From positions 1-53,376 of the forward strand of contig JAEXYA010000047.1 in the NCBI GenBank assembly GCA_023451825.1: 53,376 nucleotides of DNA, in the 5' to 3' direction. Positions 1-8,457 of this stretch are shown here, piece by piece. The notes beneath the pieces were generated by a model, which saw nothing but the letters and a program-made list of their open reading frames with translations, was not told where the DNA came from and searched no databases. Each line of letters opens with the position of its first letter. The first letter of the stretch is position 1. Source of the DNA: Pseudomonadota bacterium. GTDB taxonomy: Bacteria > Pseudomonadota > Alphaproteobacteria > Rhizobiales > Xanthobacteraceae. The translations under genes were made by a program, and so were the position numbers.

Positions 1-286
1 GGGCCGGCGCTGCAGCAGGAGGCGCTGGCGGAGTTGGACGGGCGGCCGGCGCTTCACGCGGCGGCGCAGCGGGTGGAGGCGCAGCGGCCGGCGGCGCAGG
101 CCGTGCAGGTGCCGCGGCCGGCGGCGGTCCTTTCGGGGCAGCTTTGGGTTCGCCTTCTGCTGCGGGTGGCGCAGCCTGCGCCAGCAGGATCGGCGCATCG
201 GCGCTCGATGCGAAAGATGCTGTGGTTGCGATTTGCGTCACACCGAACGCAGTCGTCGCCAGCAGGACGAGACGAAGTTTTGTCAT
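1..286 (-). CDS. Secreted Pro/Ala-rich protein, N-terminal fragment (possibly OmpA family)
   Basis: The first 95 codons of a gene that continues past the left edge. The start is the ATG at 286-284, preceded by a GAGGGG ribosome site. Residues 1 to about 30 form a signal peptide (basic MTKLR start, hydrophobic core), and the mature part opens with ILLAQAAPPAAEG and then becomes almost pure Pro/Ala with scattered Arg. In this bacterial group such a Pro/Ala linker often precedes a C-terminal OmpA-like peptidoglycan-binding domain, but that domain lies outside the window, so the family is an inference. Secretion is well supported; function is not. Confidence 0.7.
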   Translation of the reverse strand, partial: MTKLRLVLLATTAFGVTQIATTASFASSADAPILLAQAAPPAAEGEPKAAPKGPPPAAAPARPAPPAAAPPPAAPPREAPAARPTPPAPPAAAPA

Positions 287-427
287 GATGAGCTTGGGCC
301 CCTCGCTAAGAATACTTCAACAAAAAATTTTGTCGGCCGAACAAATCAGCACACCGATGAACGAATAAGCATGGGGCCGGAATGTGGCGGCCCGCAAAGC
401 TACAGTCGTATTTATTTCACGTCGAAC

Positions 428-466
428 AAAGGCCCGAACGCGCCCTGTTCATGGCACGTTCAGGCC
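428..466 (-). terminator. Rho-independent terminator of the PPOX / Pro-rich operon
   Basis: On the minus strand GGCCTGAACG pairs with CGTTCGGGCC (one G-U pair), with a further GCC/GGC pairing inside, and is followed by TTTGTT. It lies 22 bases past the stop of the Pro-rich gene, the last gene of this short operon. Confidence 0.6.
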
Positions 467-487
467 GTTTGTTTAGTAGCATCACAA

Positions 488-730
488 CTACATCACCGCC
501 GGTGGTGGCTGCCCGGGGCTTTCACCCGGATTGGGTACCGGCACCTCCTGCGGAAGATCACCCGGCAATTCATCCGGACGCCCGGGCGGGTCGGGATCGT
601 GGACCGGCGGCGGTACTTCAGGCCGCGGACTTCCCGGCGGACTTTCTTGCGGCGGTTCGGATGGCTTGCCGGGCGAGATCGGCGGCTCTTCGACTGGCGT
701 GTTGCCCGGCTGCGCGCGGATCGCGGACAT
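488..730 (-). CDS. Pro-rich microprotein, 80 aa, coupled to the upstream PPOX gene
   Basis: An 80-residue protein beginning MSAIRAQPG in which more than a third of the residues are proline, in PP, PxxP and EP patterns, with many acidic residues and no signal peptide, membrane segment or cysteine. Its ATG (730-728) overlaps the TGA (732-730) of the PPOX-fold gene as TGATG, a classic re-initiation arrangement that also fixes the start. A terminator follows. No family or function is recognised; the tight coupling suggests it acts together with, or is made in proportion to, the PPOX protein. Such sequence is expected to be extended and disordered. Confidence 0.7.
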   Translation of the reverse strand: MSAIRAQPGNTPVEEPPISPGKPSEPPQESPPGSPRPEVPPPVHDPDPPGRPDELPGDLPQEVPVPNPGESPGQPPPAVM

Positions 731-1215
731 CAGATCGCAACCTTGCGATTGGTGCCGATATCGGGACGCGAGCCCGTCACCGCCGCGGTTGCCATCTTCA
801 CATAGCTGATCACGGTGCCCGGCGAATCCCAGTATTCGGCCTCCTCGGGCGAAAACTTCAGGACGCGGATATTCGGATCTTCGGCATTGTCCCACCATGC
901 CTTGGCCGTGGTGGTGAACAGCTCCTTGATCTTGGCACGATCGTTCGACACCGCCGCCGTGCCGCTGACCGAGACGTATTTCTGATCACCTGCATCGGCG
1001 AAAGCGAGATTCACGTTCGGGTTCTGCTGGATCTCGTCATCCTTGTGCTGCCGCGCATCGGTCAGGAAGAAGACAGCATCGGCCTTGCGATCGACATAGG
1101 CCGACATCGGGCGCGAGCGCAGCTTGTTACCGTCATGCGTGACCAGCATGGCGAAGCCGATCTTTTCCATCAATTCCCAGGCGCGGTCGGTGTCGCGGGT
1201 GTTGTCATTGGCCAT
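730..1215 (-). CDS. Pyridoxamine 5'-phosphate oxidase-fold protein (general stress protein 26 type)
   Basis: A 161-residue cytosolic split-barrel flavin-binding protein. The run from WELMEKIGFAMLVTHDG through LRSRPMSAYV and AVFFLTDARQHKDDEI to NVNLAFAD and KYVSVSGTA is the usual order for the general-stress (GSP26-like) branch, which binds FMN or a related cofactor and is not the pdxH enzyme of vitamin B6 synthesis. The start MANDN at 1215 has a GGGAG ribosome site; an in-frame codon further upstream does not. It is divergent from the MAPEG gene across about 125 bases and coupled to the Pro-rich microprotein. Substrate unknown. Confidence 0.85.
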   Translation of the reverse strand: MANDNTRDTDRAWELMEKIGFAMLVTHDGNKLRSRPMSAYVDRKADAVFFLTDARQHKDDEIQQNPNVNLAFADAGDQKYVSVSGTAAVSNDRAKIKELFTTTAKAWWDNAEDPNIRVLKFSPEEAEYWDSPGTVISYVKMATAAVTGSRPDIGTNRKVAI

Positions 1216-1340
1216 CTGTGTTCTCCCTTTGGCGGGGTAACGGACGCACACCTTCGATGTTCCGCCCCTGTGCCTCGATCGATTTGACAGCCGTTCGGGA
1301 ACCGCCCATCAACAGCAGACATCATATGCTGGGGGATTCG

Positions 1341-1727
1341 ATGCCGTTCGCCTATTGGAGCATTCTGATTGCAGCGGTTCTGCCGCTGATCATTGTCGGC
1401 TATGCCAAGTCGGGATCGCGCGACAACAATACGCCACGCGACAGCGCTGAAAATCTCGCAGGCGCCAAGCGCCGCGCCTATGCCGCGCATCAAAATGCAC
1501 TGGAGAGCTTTCCCTTCTACGCCGCAGCCGTGTTGGGCGCGCTCACTTTCGGCGCCTCGTCAAAAACCGTCGGCGTGCTGGCTGCCGTCTATCTCGTCTT
1601 CCGCATTGCGCATGCGCTGCTCTATATCGCCGACAAAGCGACGCCGCGTTCGCTCGCCTATGCCGGCGGCTTCTTCACCAATGTCGCGATCTTCGCGCTG
1701 CCGATGCTGCAGATCAATTTCATCTAG
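1341..1727 (+). CDS. MAPEG-family membrane protein
   Basis: 128 residues with about four membrane helices: residues 2-22, a polar loop carrying NTPRDSAENLAGAKRRAYAAHQN, then helices near 50-70, 72-90 and 105-125. The loop followed by ESFPFYAAAVL is the hallmark of the bacterial MAPEG family (membrane-associated proteins in eicosanoid and glutathione metabolism). Bacterial members of this short class have no assigned reaction. The start was placed at 1341 because a GGGGGA ribosome site sits just before it; an ATG 15 bases upstream is possible. Confidence 0.85.
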   Translation: MPFAYWSILIAAVLPLIIVGYAKSGSRDNNTPRDSAENLAGAKRRAYAAHQNALESFPFYAAAVLGALTFGASSKTVGVLAAVYLVFRIAHALLYIADKATPRSLAYAGGFFTNVAIFALPMLQINFI

Positions 1728-1748
1728 AGGCTGAAGGCGGGTTTTCTG

Positions 1749-1778
1749 GAGCTCTCCGCTTTTCTGCGGGGAGAGCTG
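1749..1778. terminator. Hairpin between convergent MAPEG and kinase genes
   Basis: AGCTCTCC and GGAGAGCT pair around a short loop in the 62-base gap between two converging genes. There is no clear T-run on either side, so termination is only probable. Confidence 0.4.
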
Positions 1779-1789
1779 AAGAGCGCTGC

Positions 1790-3916
1790 TCAAACCATTT
1801 CCCGCTGGGCCTTGCGCCAGTTGCCGGCCTTGGCCAGCACGCGGGAGAGCTGCTCGATGGAATAGGGCTTTTGCAGCAGCTCGAAACCGAAGGTGCCGTT
1901 CTGTGCCAGCACATGGCTGTAGCCGGATGTGAGCACGACCGGGAGATCCGCGTAAAGCTGACGGATCTGCTGTGCGAGTTCGATGCCGCTGATCCCGGGC
2001 ATCACCACATCGGAAAACACGACGTCGTAGCGGCCGGCATGCGCCTTGAGTTCGTCCAGCGCATCATCGGCGCTGTGCCTGAGTTCGGTCGCATAGCCGA
2101 GTTCGCGCAGCGCATCGGTGGTGAAGGTGCCGACATCGCGATTGTCCTCGACGATCAGCACCGACAGGCCGTGACCTTCGATCAACGGATATTCATTTGC
2201 CGTCAATGCCGGAGACACGCCGCCGACGACGCGCGGCAGATAGAGCGTAAAGACGCTGCCCTTGCCGACCTCGCTGGCGACCGCGACTTCGCCGCCTGAT
2301 TGCTTGGCGAAGCCGAAGACCTGCGACAGGCCGAGACCGGTGCCCTGCCCGACCTCCTTGGTGGTGAAGAACGGTTCGAAAATGCGCTCGAACTGATCCG
2401 CCGGAATGCCGCTGCCGGAATCGGCGATAGCGACAGCGACATAGCCATCCTTGCGCGGCATCGTCGCCGATGGGAGCCGCGCACTGGTCGTCACGCTGAT
2501 GATGAGCAGACCTTCGCCCTTCATGGCGTCGCGCGCATTGACGGCGATATTGATCAACGCCGTTTCGAACTGGCCGAGATCGGCGTCCACGTAAAGCGGC
2601 TTGTCCGGCAGATGCGTGACGATCTCGATGGGGCTTCCTGTCAGCGTACCGATGATATCCGTCACCGACGCGACGCATTGGCCGACATCGAAGACTTCCG
2701 GCTTCAACGTTTGTCGGCGTGCGAAAGCGAGCAGCTGGGCAGTGAGCTTGGCGGCGCGGTTCACCGTATCGGAAATCGCTGCGATATAGCGGGCGCGACG
2801 CTCAGGCGCGAGATCCGGTCGCTGCAACAGATCGACGGAGGAACGGATCACGGTGAGCAGGTTGTTGAAATCATGGGCGACGCCGCCAGTCAGTTGGCCG
2901 AGCGTTTCGAGCCGTTGGCCGTGCTTCAAGGCTTCCTCGGCCTCGCGCCGTTTGGCCGCTTCGAAATTCAGGCGACGGGTGCGACGAAGCGCGAACAGCA
3001 GCAAGCCGAACAGCAGCGCGGTGGCGGGAATGCCGAAGATCAGGTGGTAGCTGATCGTTTTCAGCCAGCGGTCGCGGATGGCAGAGGTCTCGAGACCCGC
3101 AGCGACATAGATCGGATAGTTGGCCAGCCGCCGGTAACCGATACGACGCTCAACATTGTCACCGGGTGCGCTGATGGTGACGAGACTGCCGTCCGGATTC
3201 GTCGATAGCACGCGGCCGACCGGGCCTTTCGGATCGAGGCGGGCGGCTTCCGACAGGGAGGGATAGCGCGCGAGGATCGATCCGTCAGTGCGCCCCAGCG
3301 CGAAGAAGCTGCCCGGCGCACGACCGATGCGGGCATAGAATTTCTCGAAATATTCGGGAAAGACCGAGGCCTGCACGACGCCGGTGAAACTGCCATCCGC
3401 GCTGTTGCGACGCCGGCTGACGCCGAAGAATGGCGCGCCCTGATAAGGCGGCCGCGGCAGCAGAATGGCGCCGATAAAGGTGCCGACATCCTCAGCCACA
3501 TGCGCCTTGTAGTAATCGCGATCGGCGAAATCGATGTGGGGCAGCGCGAGGTTGAGACTATTGACCAACGCGCGACCGGCGTCATCGAACACCCACACGG
3601 ATTTGAGTTGCGGCAGCGCATCGGTGAGTTGCTTGAGCCGCGCCGACATCGCGGTCGCCTTGAAACGCAACTCGTCATCCGTGCGATCGCGGACGATCTC
3701 GTTGATTTCCGACAGGCTGCGATCGATCGTCTCGAACACTTTCAGGGCATGTTCGTGCGCCACATCCAGGGTGCGCTCGATTTCGCGATCAGCAATATCG
3801 TTGGTGGAAATCCAGGAATTGCCGGCCGCAAATGCAAACAGCGCGAGAGGAAGGGCCAGTGACGCGGCCATCATCCATTGCAGCATTCTGAGAGAATTGT
3901 GCTGTTCTGTCTTCAC
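1790..3916 (-). CDS. Membrane-bound hybrid sensor histidine kinase (dCache sensor, kinase, receiver)
   Basis: 708 residues from a GTG start with an AGGG site; longer starts would run into the palindromic repeat upstream. Order: membrane helix 12-32; an extracytoplasmic dCache/PDC-like sensor about 40-285 (contains DRDYYKAH and a second lobe with FFALGRTDGSILARYP); membrane helix 291-310; short coiled segment; HisKA with GGVAHDFNNLL, phospho-acceptor His348; HATPase with N box NARDA (Asn460), DSGSG (499-503) and GQGTGLGLS; and a C-terminal receiver with SDVVMPG, Asp636 being the likely phosphorylation site, and K-P near 683. It should sense a small molecule in the periplasm. No partner regulator is adjacent, so the target is unknown. 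Confidence 0.9.
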   Translation of the reverse strand: MKTEQHNSLRMLQWMMAASLALPLALFAFAAGNSWISTNDIADREIERTLDVAHEHALKVFETIDRSLSEINEIVRDRTDDELRFKATAMSARLKQLTDALPQLKSVWVFDDAGRALVNSLNLALPHIDFADRDYYKAHVAEDVGTFIGAILLPRPPYQGAPFFGVSRRRNSADGSFTGVVQASVFPEYFEKFYARIGRAPGSFFALGRTDGSILARYPSLSEAARLDPKGPVGRVLSTNPDGSLVTISAPGDNVERRIGYRRLANYPIYVAAGLETSAIRDRWLKTISYHLIFGIPATALLFGLLLFALRRTRRLNFEAAKRREAEEALKHGQRLETLGQLTGGVAHDFNNLLTVIRSSVDLLQRPDLAPERRARYIAAISDTVNRAAKLTAQLLAFARRQTLKPEVFDVGQCVASVTDIIGTLTGSPIEIVTHLPDKPLYVDADLGQFETALINIAVNARDAMKGEGLLIISVTTSARLPSATMPRKDGYVAVAIADSGSGIPADQFERIFEPFFTTKEVGQGTGLGLSQVFGFAKQSGGEVAVASEVGKGSVFTLYLPRVVGGVSPALTANEYPLIEGHGLSVLIVEDNRDVGTFTTDALRELGYATELRHSADDALDELKAHAGRYDVVFSDVVMPGISGIELAQQIRQLYADLPVVLTSGYSHVLAQNGTFGFELLQKPYSIEQLSRVLAKAGNWRKAQREMV

Positions 3917-3981
3917 AGTCCCTGCCCGCTTCGCGCCAAGTGTAGCGCATGGAGCGGGATCGACCAAGTCTTGAGGTCGAT

Positions 3982-4034
3982 CGTAGGATGGGTTGAGCGC
4001 AGGCGCGAAGCGCCCGAGCGATACCCATCCTACG
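3982..4034. repeat. Palindromic repeat, CGTAGGATGGGT family
   Basis: An inverted repeat that opens CGTAGGATGGGT and closes ACCCATCCTACG, lying between the kinase start and the permease stop. The same ends recur at 25369-25471, 38815-38917 and, as a fragment, at 29663-29680. Confidence 0.85.
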
Positions 4035-4042
4035 CCCACATA

Positions 4043-4813
4043 TCATCCGGCATTCATCTGCGAGCGGAAAGCCCAGCGCGTGGAGCGCTGCTCGATCCAG
4101 GCGAACATCGCATACATCAGCACGCCTTCGAAGGCGAGCAACAGCAAGGCCGCATAGACATTCGCCATGCGGAAACTCGCGCCTTCCTGCGCAATCAGAA
4201 AGCCGAGGCCCGCATTGGCCCCGAGGGTCTCGGAGACAACAGTACCCACGAAGGCCAAAGTGATCGCGACTTTCAGCGAGCCGAAGAAATATGGCAGCGC
4301 ACGCGGAATGCCGACTTTCAGCATGATGTCGAGCTTGCCGGCGCCGAGCGCGCGCAGCACGTCTTCGAGTTCAGGCTCGGTGGTGGCAAGGCCCGTCGCG
4401 ATATTCACGACGATGGGGAAGAACGAGATCAGGAACGCGGTGACGATGGCCGGCACTTCGCCGATGCCGAACCACAGGATCAGCAGCGGCACGATGGCCA
4501 CTTTCGGGATCGTGTTGAAGCCGATCATGACGGGATAGAGCCCGCGATAGATGGTCCGCGACCAGCCGACCACGAGGCCGAGCAGGACGCCGAACACCAC
4601 GGCCAGCGCGAAGCCGACCATGGTGACCCACAGCGTCGCCCAGGAATGATAGAGGAACACCTTCCACAGCTTGAACATCGCGGCGAAGGCCGCGGACGGC
4701 GGCTGCAGCACCGATGTGTTGATCTTGAACACGGCGCAGGCGCCTTCCCAGATCAGGAAGATGGCGATCGTGAAAATCCAGGGCGAGAGTTTTTCGACAA
4801 GACGCGTATTCAT
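4043..4813 (-). CDS. ABC transporter permease, NitT/TauT (SsuC/TauC) type
   Basis: A 256-residue inner-membrane protein with about six helices: an N-terminal FTIAIFLIWEGACAVF helix, then helices across residues 55-230. The EAA loop that docks the ATPase is visible in the ALGAGKLDIMLKVGIPRALPY stretch. It is the last gene of the importer operon; its ATG overlaps the stop of the ATPase gene by four bases (ATGA), so the two should be made together. The family carries nitrate, sulfonates, taurine or thiamine pyrimidines; the substrate here cannot be read from the permease. Confidence 0.88.
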   Translation of the reverse strand: MNTRLVEKLSPWIFTIAIFLIWEGACAVFKINTSVLQPPSAAFAAMFKLWKVFLYHSWATLWVTMVGFALAVVFGVLLGLVVGWSRTIYRGLYPVMIGFNTIPKVAIVPLLILWFGIGEVPAIVTAFLISFFPIVVNIATGLATTEPELEDVLRALGAGKLDIMLKVGIPRALPYFFGSLKVAITLAFVGTVVSETLGANAGLGFLIAQEGASFRMANVYAALLLLAFEGVLMYAMFAWIEQRSTRWAFRSQMNAG

Positions 4814-5598
4814 GCCTTGCGCACCTCCGCGATCTTCAGGCGCAGCTCATGCACGATGTCGCCGAACTCCTTGTCATAGGTGACTTCGAGATCGCGCGGT
4901 CGCGCGAAATCGACCGGCTTGACCTGCACGATATGGCCGGGGCGCGCGCTCATGACGTAGATATTGTCGGCAAGGAACGCGGCTTCGCGCAGGTCATGCG
5001 TCACGAGGATCACCGTGAAGCCTAGCCGCTGCCAGAGATCGCGCAGCACGCACCACAGCTCCTCGCGCGTGAACGCATCGAGTGCTGCAAAGGGCTCGTC
5101 GAGCATCAACAGCGCCGGCTCATGGATCAGCGAGCGGCACAGCGACACGCGCTGCTGCATGCCGCCGGACAGCTCCCATGGATAGCGATCGCCGAAGCCG
5201 GCAAGGCCGACGGTGGCGAGCAGCTGTTCGGCCTTGGCGCGAAACTCGGTCTTTTTCGACCGGAACTGCGAGCGATAGGGCTCGACGATTTCCAGCGGCA
5301 GCAGGACATTGTCGATCACCTTGCGCCACGGCAGGAGATTGGCATGCTGGAACGCCATGCCGGCCATCTTGACCGGACCTTTGACCTCGTTGCCGTCGAT
5401 CCTGATCGTGCCGGCGGATGGCTTGTGCAGGCCGGTCACCAGCCGCATCAAGGTCGATTTGCCGCAGCCGGACGGCCCGACCACGGCAGCGAATTCGCCG
5501 CGCTTCACTTTTAGCGTGGTGCCCGCGAGCGCCGTGATATCGCCGGACGCACCGCGATAGTTCAGCGTGACGTTATCGATATCGACGAAGGAATCCAT
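4810..5598 (-). CDS. ABC transporter ATP-binding protein, NitT/TauT (SsuB/TauB) type
   Basis: 262 residues with all the parts of a working ABC ATPase: Walker A GPSGCGKST at 41-49, a Q-loop in MAFQHANLLPW, the signature LSGGMQQR, Walker B with LLMLDEPFAALD and the switch His in VTHDLREA. It powers import through the permease encoded immediately downstream (four-base overlap) and follows the binding-protein gene by 27 bases. Sequence features place it in the nitrate/sulfonate/taurine class of importers. Confidence 0.92.
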   Translation of the reverse strand: MDSFVDIDNVTLNYRGASGDITALAGTTLKVKRGEFAAVVGPSGCGKSTLMRLVTGLHKPSAGTIRIDGNEVKGPVKMAGMAFQHANLLPWRKVIDNVLLPLEIVEPYRSQFRSKKTEFRAKAEQLLATVGLAGFGDRYPWELSGGMQQRVSLCRSLIHEPALLMLDEPFAALDAFTREELWCVLRDLWQRLGFTVILVTHDLREAAFLADNIYVMSARPGHIVQVKPVDFARPRDLEVTYDKEFGDIVHELRLKIAEVRKA

Positions 5599-5625
5599 CA
5601 GCCCACAATCACTTAAAACTTGCGC

Positions 5626-6642
5626 TCAGAACTTGCGCTGATCGAGCGGCGGGAGATAGTCGGCAGTAAACAGATCTGCAGGCTTCGGCTTGGCGTTCTT
5701 GAATTCATAGGTGATGGCGATCTGGTCGATCGCATCCGACATGCGCTTACTGTCGATATCGCCGATGCCGTTGTCCTTCACCCACGGCGTCACAAAGTTA
5801 TCCTTCAGCGACATCTTCAGGCGCGCGAGTTCGACCTTCTCATCGGCCGTCTCGTTGCGCTTCATCACCGACTTGATGGCGGCTTCGGGATCCTTGTAGC
5901 TATCGGCAATGCCCTTGATCGTGGCGCGGACAAAGCCTGCCACAGCCTTGGGATTGGCCTTGGCAAAGTCCGGATTGACCATCAGCGCATTGCCATAGAG
6001 CACGATGCCGTGGTCCGCCATCAGCATGACCTTGATGTCCTTTTCATTGATGCCGCGTGACAGCATGTTGAAATAGGACGAATAGGCAAAACCCGTAATC
6101 GCATCGACCTTGCCATCGGCCAGCATCGGCTCGCGCACGGGGAAGCCGACATTCTCGATCTTCACCTTGCTGTCGTCGATCTTGTTTTCCTTGACGAAGA
6201 TCTTCCACTGCGCGAAGGCGCCATCGGCCGCCGGCGCACCGAGCACCTTGCCTTCGAGATCTTTGGGCGTGTTGATATTCGACTTCGCAGTCGAGACGAT
6301 CGCGAAAGCGGGACGGTCATAGACCATCATCACCGACTTCACATCCTTGTCCGGATTCTGATCGCGGAAGCGGGCGAGCGAGTTGATGTCGAAGAAGCCG
6401 ATCGGATAGGTGCCCGCGGCGACGCGCGCGATGCCGGCCACCGAGCCCGGACCGCTATCGATGGTCACATCGAGGCCTTCCGCCTTGTAGTACCCCTTGT
6501 CGAGCGCAACGAAATACGGCGCCGAAGTGCCCTCGAACTTCCAATCGAGGGCGAATTTCATGGCCGTCTGGGCATGTGCCGACAGGATCGACGTCATCAG
6601 CGCAGCGCCTGCAATGGCGCCGAAACCCAGTTTGCGAAGCAT
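5626..6642 (-). CDS. Periplasmic ABC substrate-binding protein, NMT1/THI5 (SsuA/ThiY-like)
   Basis: 338 residues with a signal peptide ending SAHA (about residues 1-24). The mature start MKFALDWKFEGTSAPYFVALDKGYYKAEGLDV matches the THI5/NMT1 family, of which ThiY and SsuA are members; residues 40-60 (DSGPGSVAGIARVAAG) form the usual ligand loop. The start at 6642 has an AGAGGG site. It captures the substrate for the downstream ATPase and permease. Pyrimidines, sulfonates, nitrate or organic acids are all possible. A CoA ligase gene lies 128 bases upstream on the same strand. Confidence 0.88.
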   Translation of the reverse strand: MLRKLGFGAIAGAALMTSILSAHAQTAMKFALDWKFEGTSAPYFVALDKGYYKAEGLDVTIDSGPGSVAGIARVAAGTYPIGFFDINSLARFRDQNPDKDVKSVMMVYDRPAFAIVSTAKSNINTPKDLEGKVLGAPAADGAFAQWKIFVKENKIDDSKVKIENVGFPVREPMLADGKVDAITGFAYSSYFNMLSRGINEKDIKVMLMADHGIVLYGNALMVNPDFAKANPKAVAGFVRATIKGIADSYKDPEAAIKSVMKRNETADEKVELARLKMSLKDNFVTPWVKDNGIGDIDSKRMSDAIDQIAITYEFKNAKPKPADLFTADYLPPLDQRKF

Positions 6643-6770
6643 GAAGAAACCCTCTGATCGAATGTCAGGCATAGGCTAGCACAAGCCATGCCAGGATTGG
6701 GCGGAGGCCATATCACGCCTGCCGCCAAAACGCACATGCGGCGGGGATAAATCGCGCCTGTCGAAAGCGC

Positions 6771-8261
6771 CTAGACCGGCCTCGCCCGGAACTCGCGGCC
6801 CTCATCCATCCAGCGGATCCGCTCGTCCCGGAGCATGGTCCGGCGCACCTTGCCGGCATCGTCGCGCACCGCGTCCTGCGAGAATTCGTAACTCTCCGGA
6901 TGCTTGGGCCGGGCGAGATGATTGGCGAGAAAGACCGGCATGTTCGCGGCCAATCCCACGCTTTCCGCGCCCGGCCGCAGTTGCAGAACCGCATGGATTG
7001 ACGCCCCAAGATCGGGATGCGGCAGACCGATGACGGCACAGCTCTCGATATCGGGATGCGCCAGCAGCGCGGCCTCGACTTCGGCGGGATAGACATTGGC
7101 GCCGCCGCGCAGGATCAGATCGCTGCGGCGGTCGGCCAGCCAGATATAGCCATCGGCATCGATATGGCCGATATCACCGAGCGACTCCCAGCCATCGGCC
7201 GAGCGCTTCGGCTCGGCGCCGAGATAGTGATAGGTCGTGCCGGCCCCCTCGACCGATTTCAGATAGATCTCGCCGATCTCGCCCGGCGGCAAATCGCGCC
7301 CGTCCTCGCCGACGATTTTTACAGCGCCGATCTCGACCTTTCCGACCGAGCCCTTGCGCTTCAGCCATTCGGTGCCAGGAATAACGCTGGAAGCCTGCCG
7401 CTCGGTGCCGCCATAGAGCTCGAAGATGCGCTCGGCGCCGAGCCAGTCGATCCAGTCTTCCTTGAGGCGGGGCGGCATCGGCGCGGCCATGTGAAAGACG
7501 GTGCGCAGGCTGGAGACATTGTATTTTGCGCGCACATCCGCGGGCAGTGCCCAGATCCGGCTCATCATGGTGGGGACGAAATTGACCCATTCAAGCTTCC
7601 AGCGATCGATCAGGCGCAGCGCCTCCTCCGCATCGAACTTCGTCATGCCGACAACGGTGCCACCCGCGAACAGCCCCACATGCGCCACCGAGAACGGCGC
7701 GTTGTGATAGAGCGGCCCCGGATTGAGCAGTTGGACACGCTCATGCACGTTGAGCGGCTGCAGCTTGGGATCGGTCACCGCCGGCTGATGATCGACGATG
7801 ACTTTGGGCCGACCGGTCGATCCGCCCGATGTCATCGCTTTCCAATAGCGAGCGATCGGGCCATCGATCGGCTCATCCGAACATCCTTCCGGCACGAAAT
7901 CAGCGGGCAGCCGCTTCGGCGCTTTCCAATCGTCCTCGCCACCGACGACGAGCGACGGACGCAGCAATTCGAGAATGGCCGAGGCTTCGCCGCGCGGCAG
8001 CCGATAGGACAGCGAGCACGGCGTGGCGCCACATTTCCAGATCGCGAATGTGGTTTCGAAGAACGCATTGGAATTCGGCAGCCCGACCGCGATGAAATCA
8101 CCGGGCTTGACGCCCTGCTGCATGAACGCCCGTGCGCGTCGATTGGCGTTGCGCTCCAGCGCGTCCCAACTCAACACCACACCATCATGCACGACCGCCG
8201 GCGCATCGTGGCCATTGCGCGCCGCGTGCCAGCGGGGAATGTCAGCCATCGGGATCAGCAT
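6771..8261 (-). CDS. AMP-forming acid-CoA ligase
   Basis: A 496-residue ANL-superfamily ligase that adenylates a carboxylic acid and transfers it to CoA. The phosphate loop reads TSGGSTGRPK (144-153), an unusual GGSTG form in place of the common SGTTG; ELYGGTE is the A5 motif; GWESLGDIGHIDADGYI and DLILRGGANVYPAEVEA follow; the late catalytic lysine is probably Lys471 in DDAGKVRRT. The start at 8261 has a GAGG site; an internal Met at 8249 lacks one. It precedes the importer genes on the same strand, so the imported compound could be its substrate. Bile-acid-type ligases use a similar loop, but the acid is unknown. Confidence 0.85.
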   Translation of the reverse strand: MLIPMADIPRWHAARNGHDAPAVVHDGVVLSWDALERNANRRARAFMQQGVKPGDFIAVGLPNSNAFFETTFAIWKCGATPCSLSYRLPRGEASAILELLRPSLVVGGEDDWKAPKRLPADFVPEGCSDEPIDGPIARYWKAMTSGGSTGRPKVIVDHQPAVTDPKLQPLNVHERVQLLNPGPLYHNAPFSVAHVGLFAGGTVVGMTKFDAEEALRLIDRWKLEWVNFVPTMMSRIWALPADVRAKYNVSSLRTVFHMAAPMPPRLKEDWIDWLGAERIFELYGGTERQASSVIPGTEWLKRKGSVGKVEIGAVKIVGEDGRDLPPGEIGEIYLKSVEGAGTTYHYLGAEPKRSADGWESLGDIGHIDADGYIWLADRRSDLILRGGANVYPAEVEAALLAHPDIESCAVIGLPHPDLGASIHAVLQLRPGAESVGLAANMPVFLANHLARPKHPESYEFSQDAVRDDAGKVRRTMLRDERIRWMDEGREFRARPV

Positions 8262-8413
8262 GATGGGCCTCGCGTTTCTCGTTGGGCGCCAGCGGACGCC
8301 GCTTCCCCGCATGTTCTCTGCGGCGGGCGAATGATTTCCCCTTCGACACTGGAAAGCAAGGCTGTTGGCGTAGGTTGCGCGGCAACCATCACGCGGCATA
8401 TTCCGCCAAAAGA

Positions 8414-8440
8414 AAAGGGCCCGCGCACGCGGACCCTTTG
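8414..8440 (-). terminator. Rho-independent terminator after the universal stress gene
   Basis: On the minus strand AAAGGGTCCGCG pairs with CGCGGGCCCTTT around a tiny loop, followed by TCTTTT. It lies just past the stop at 8458 and separates that gene from the CoA ligase. Confidence 0.8.
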
Positions 8441-8457
8441 ATAGGCGCTGTCGATCT

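Noticed and set aside
3917..4039. Longer start for the histidine kinase
   Set aside because: The added sequence is the translation of the palindromic repeat, with no ribosome site.
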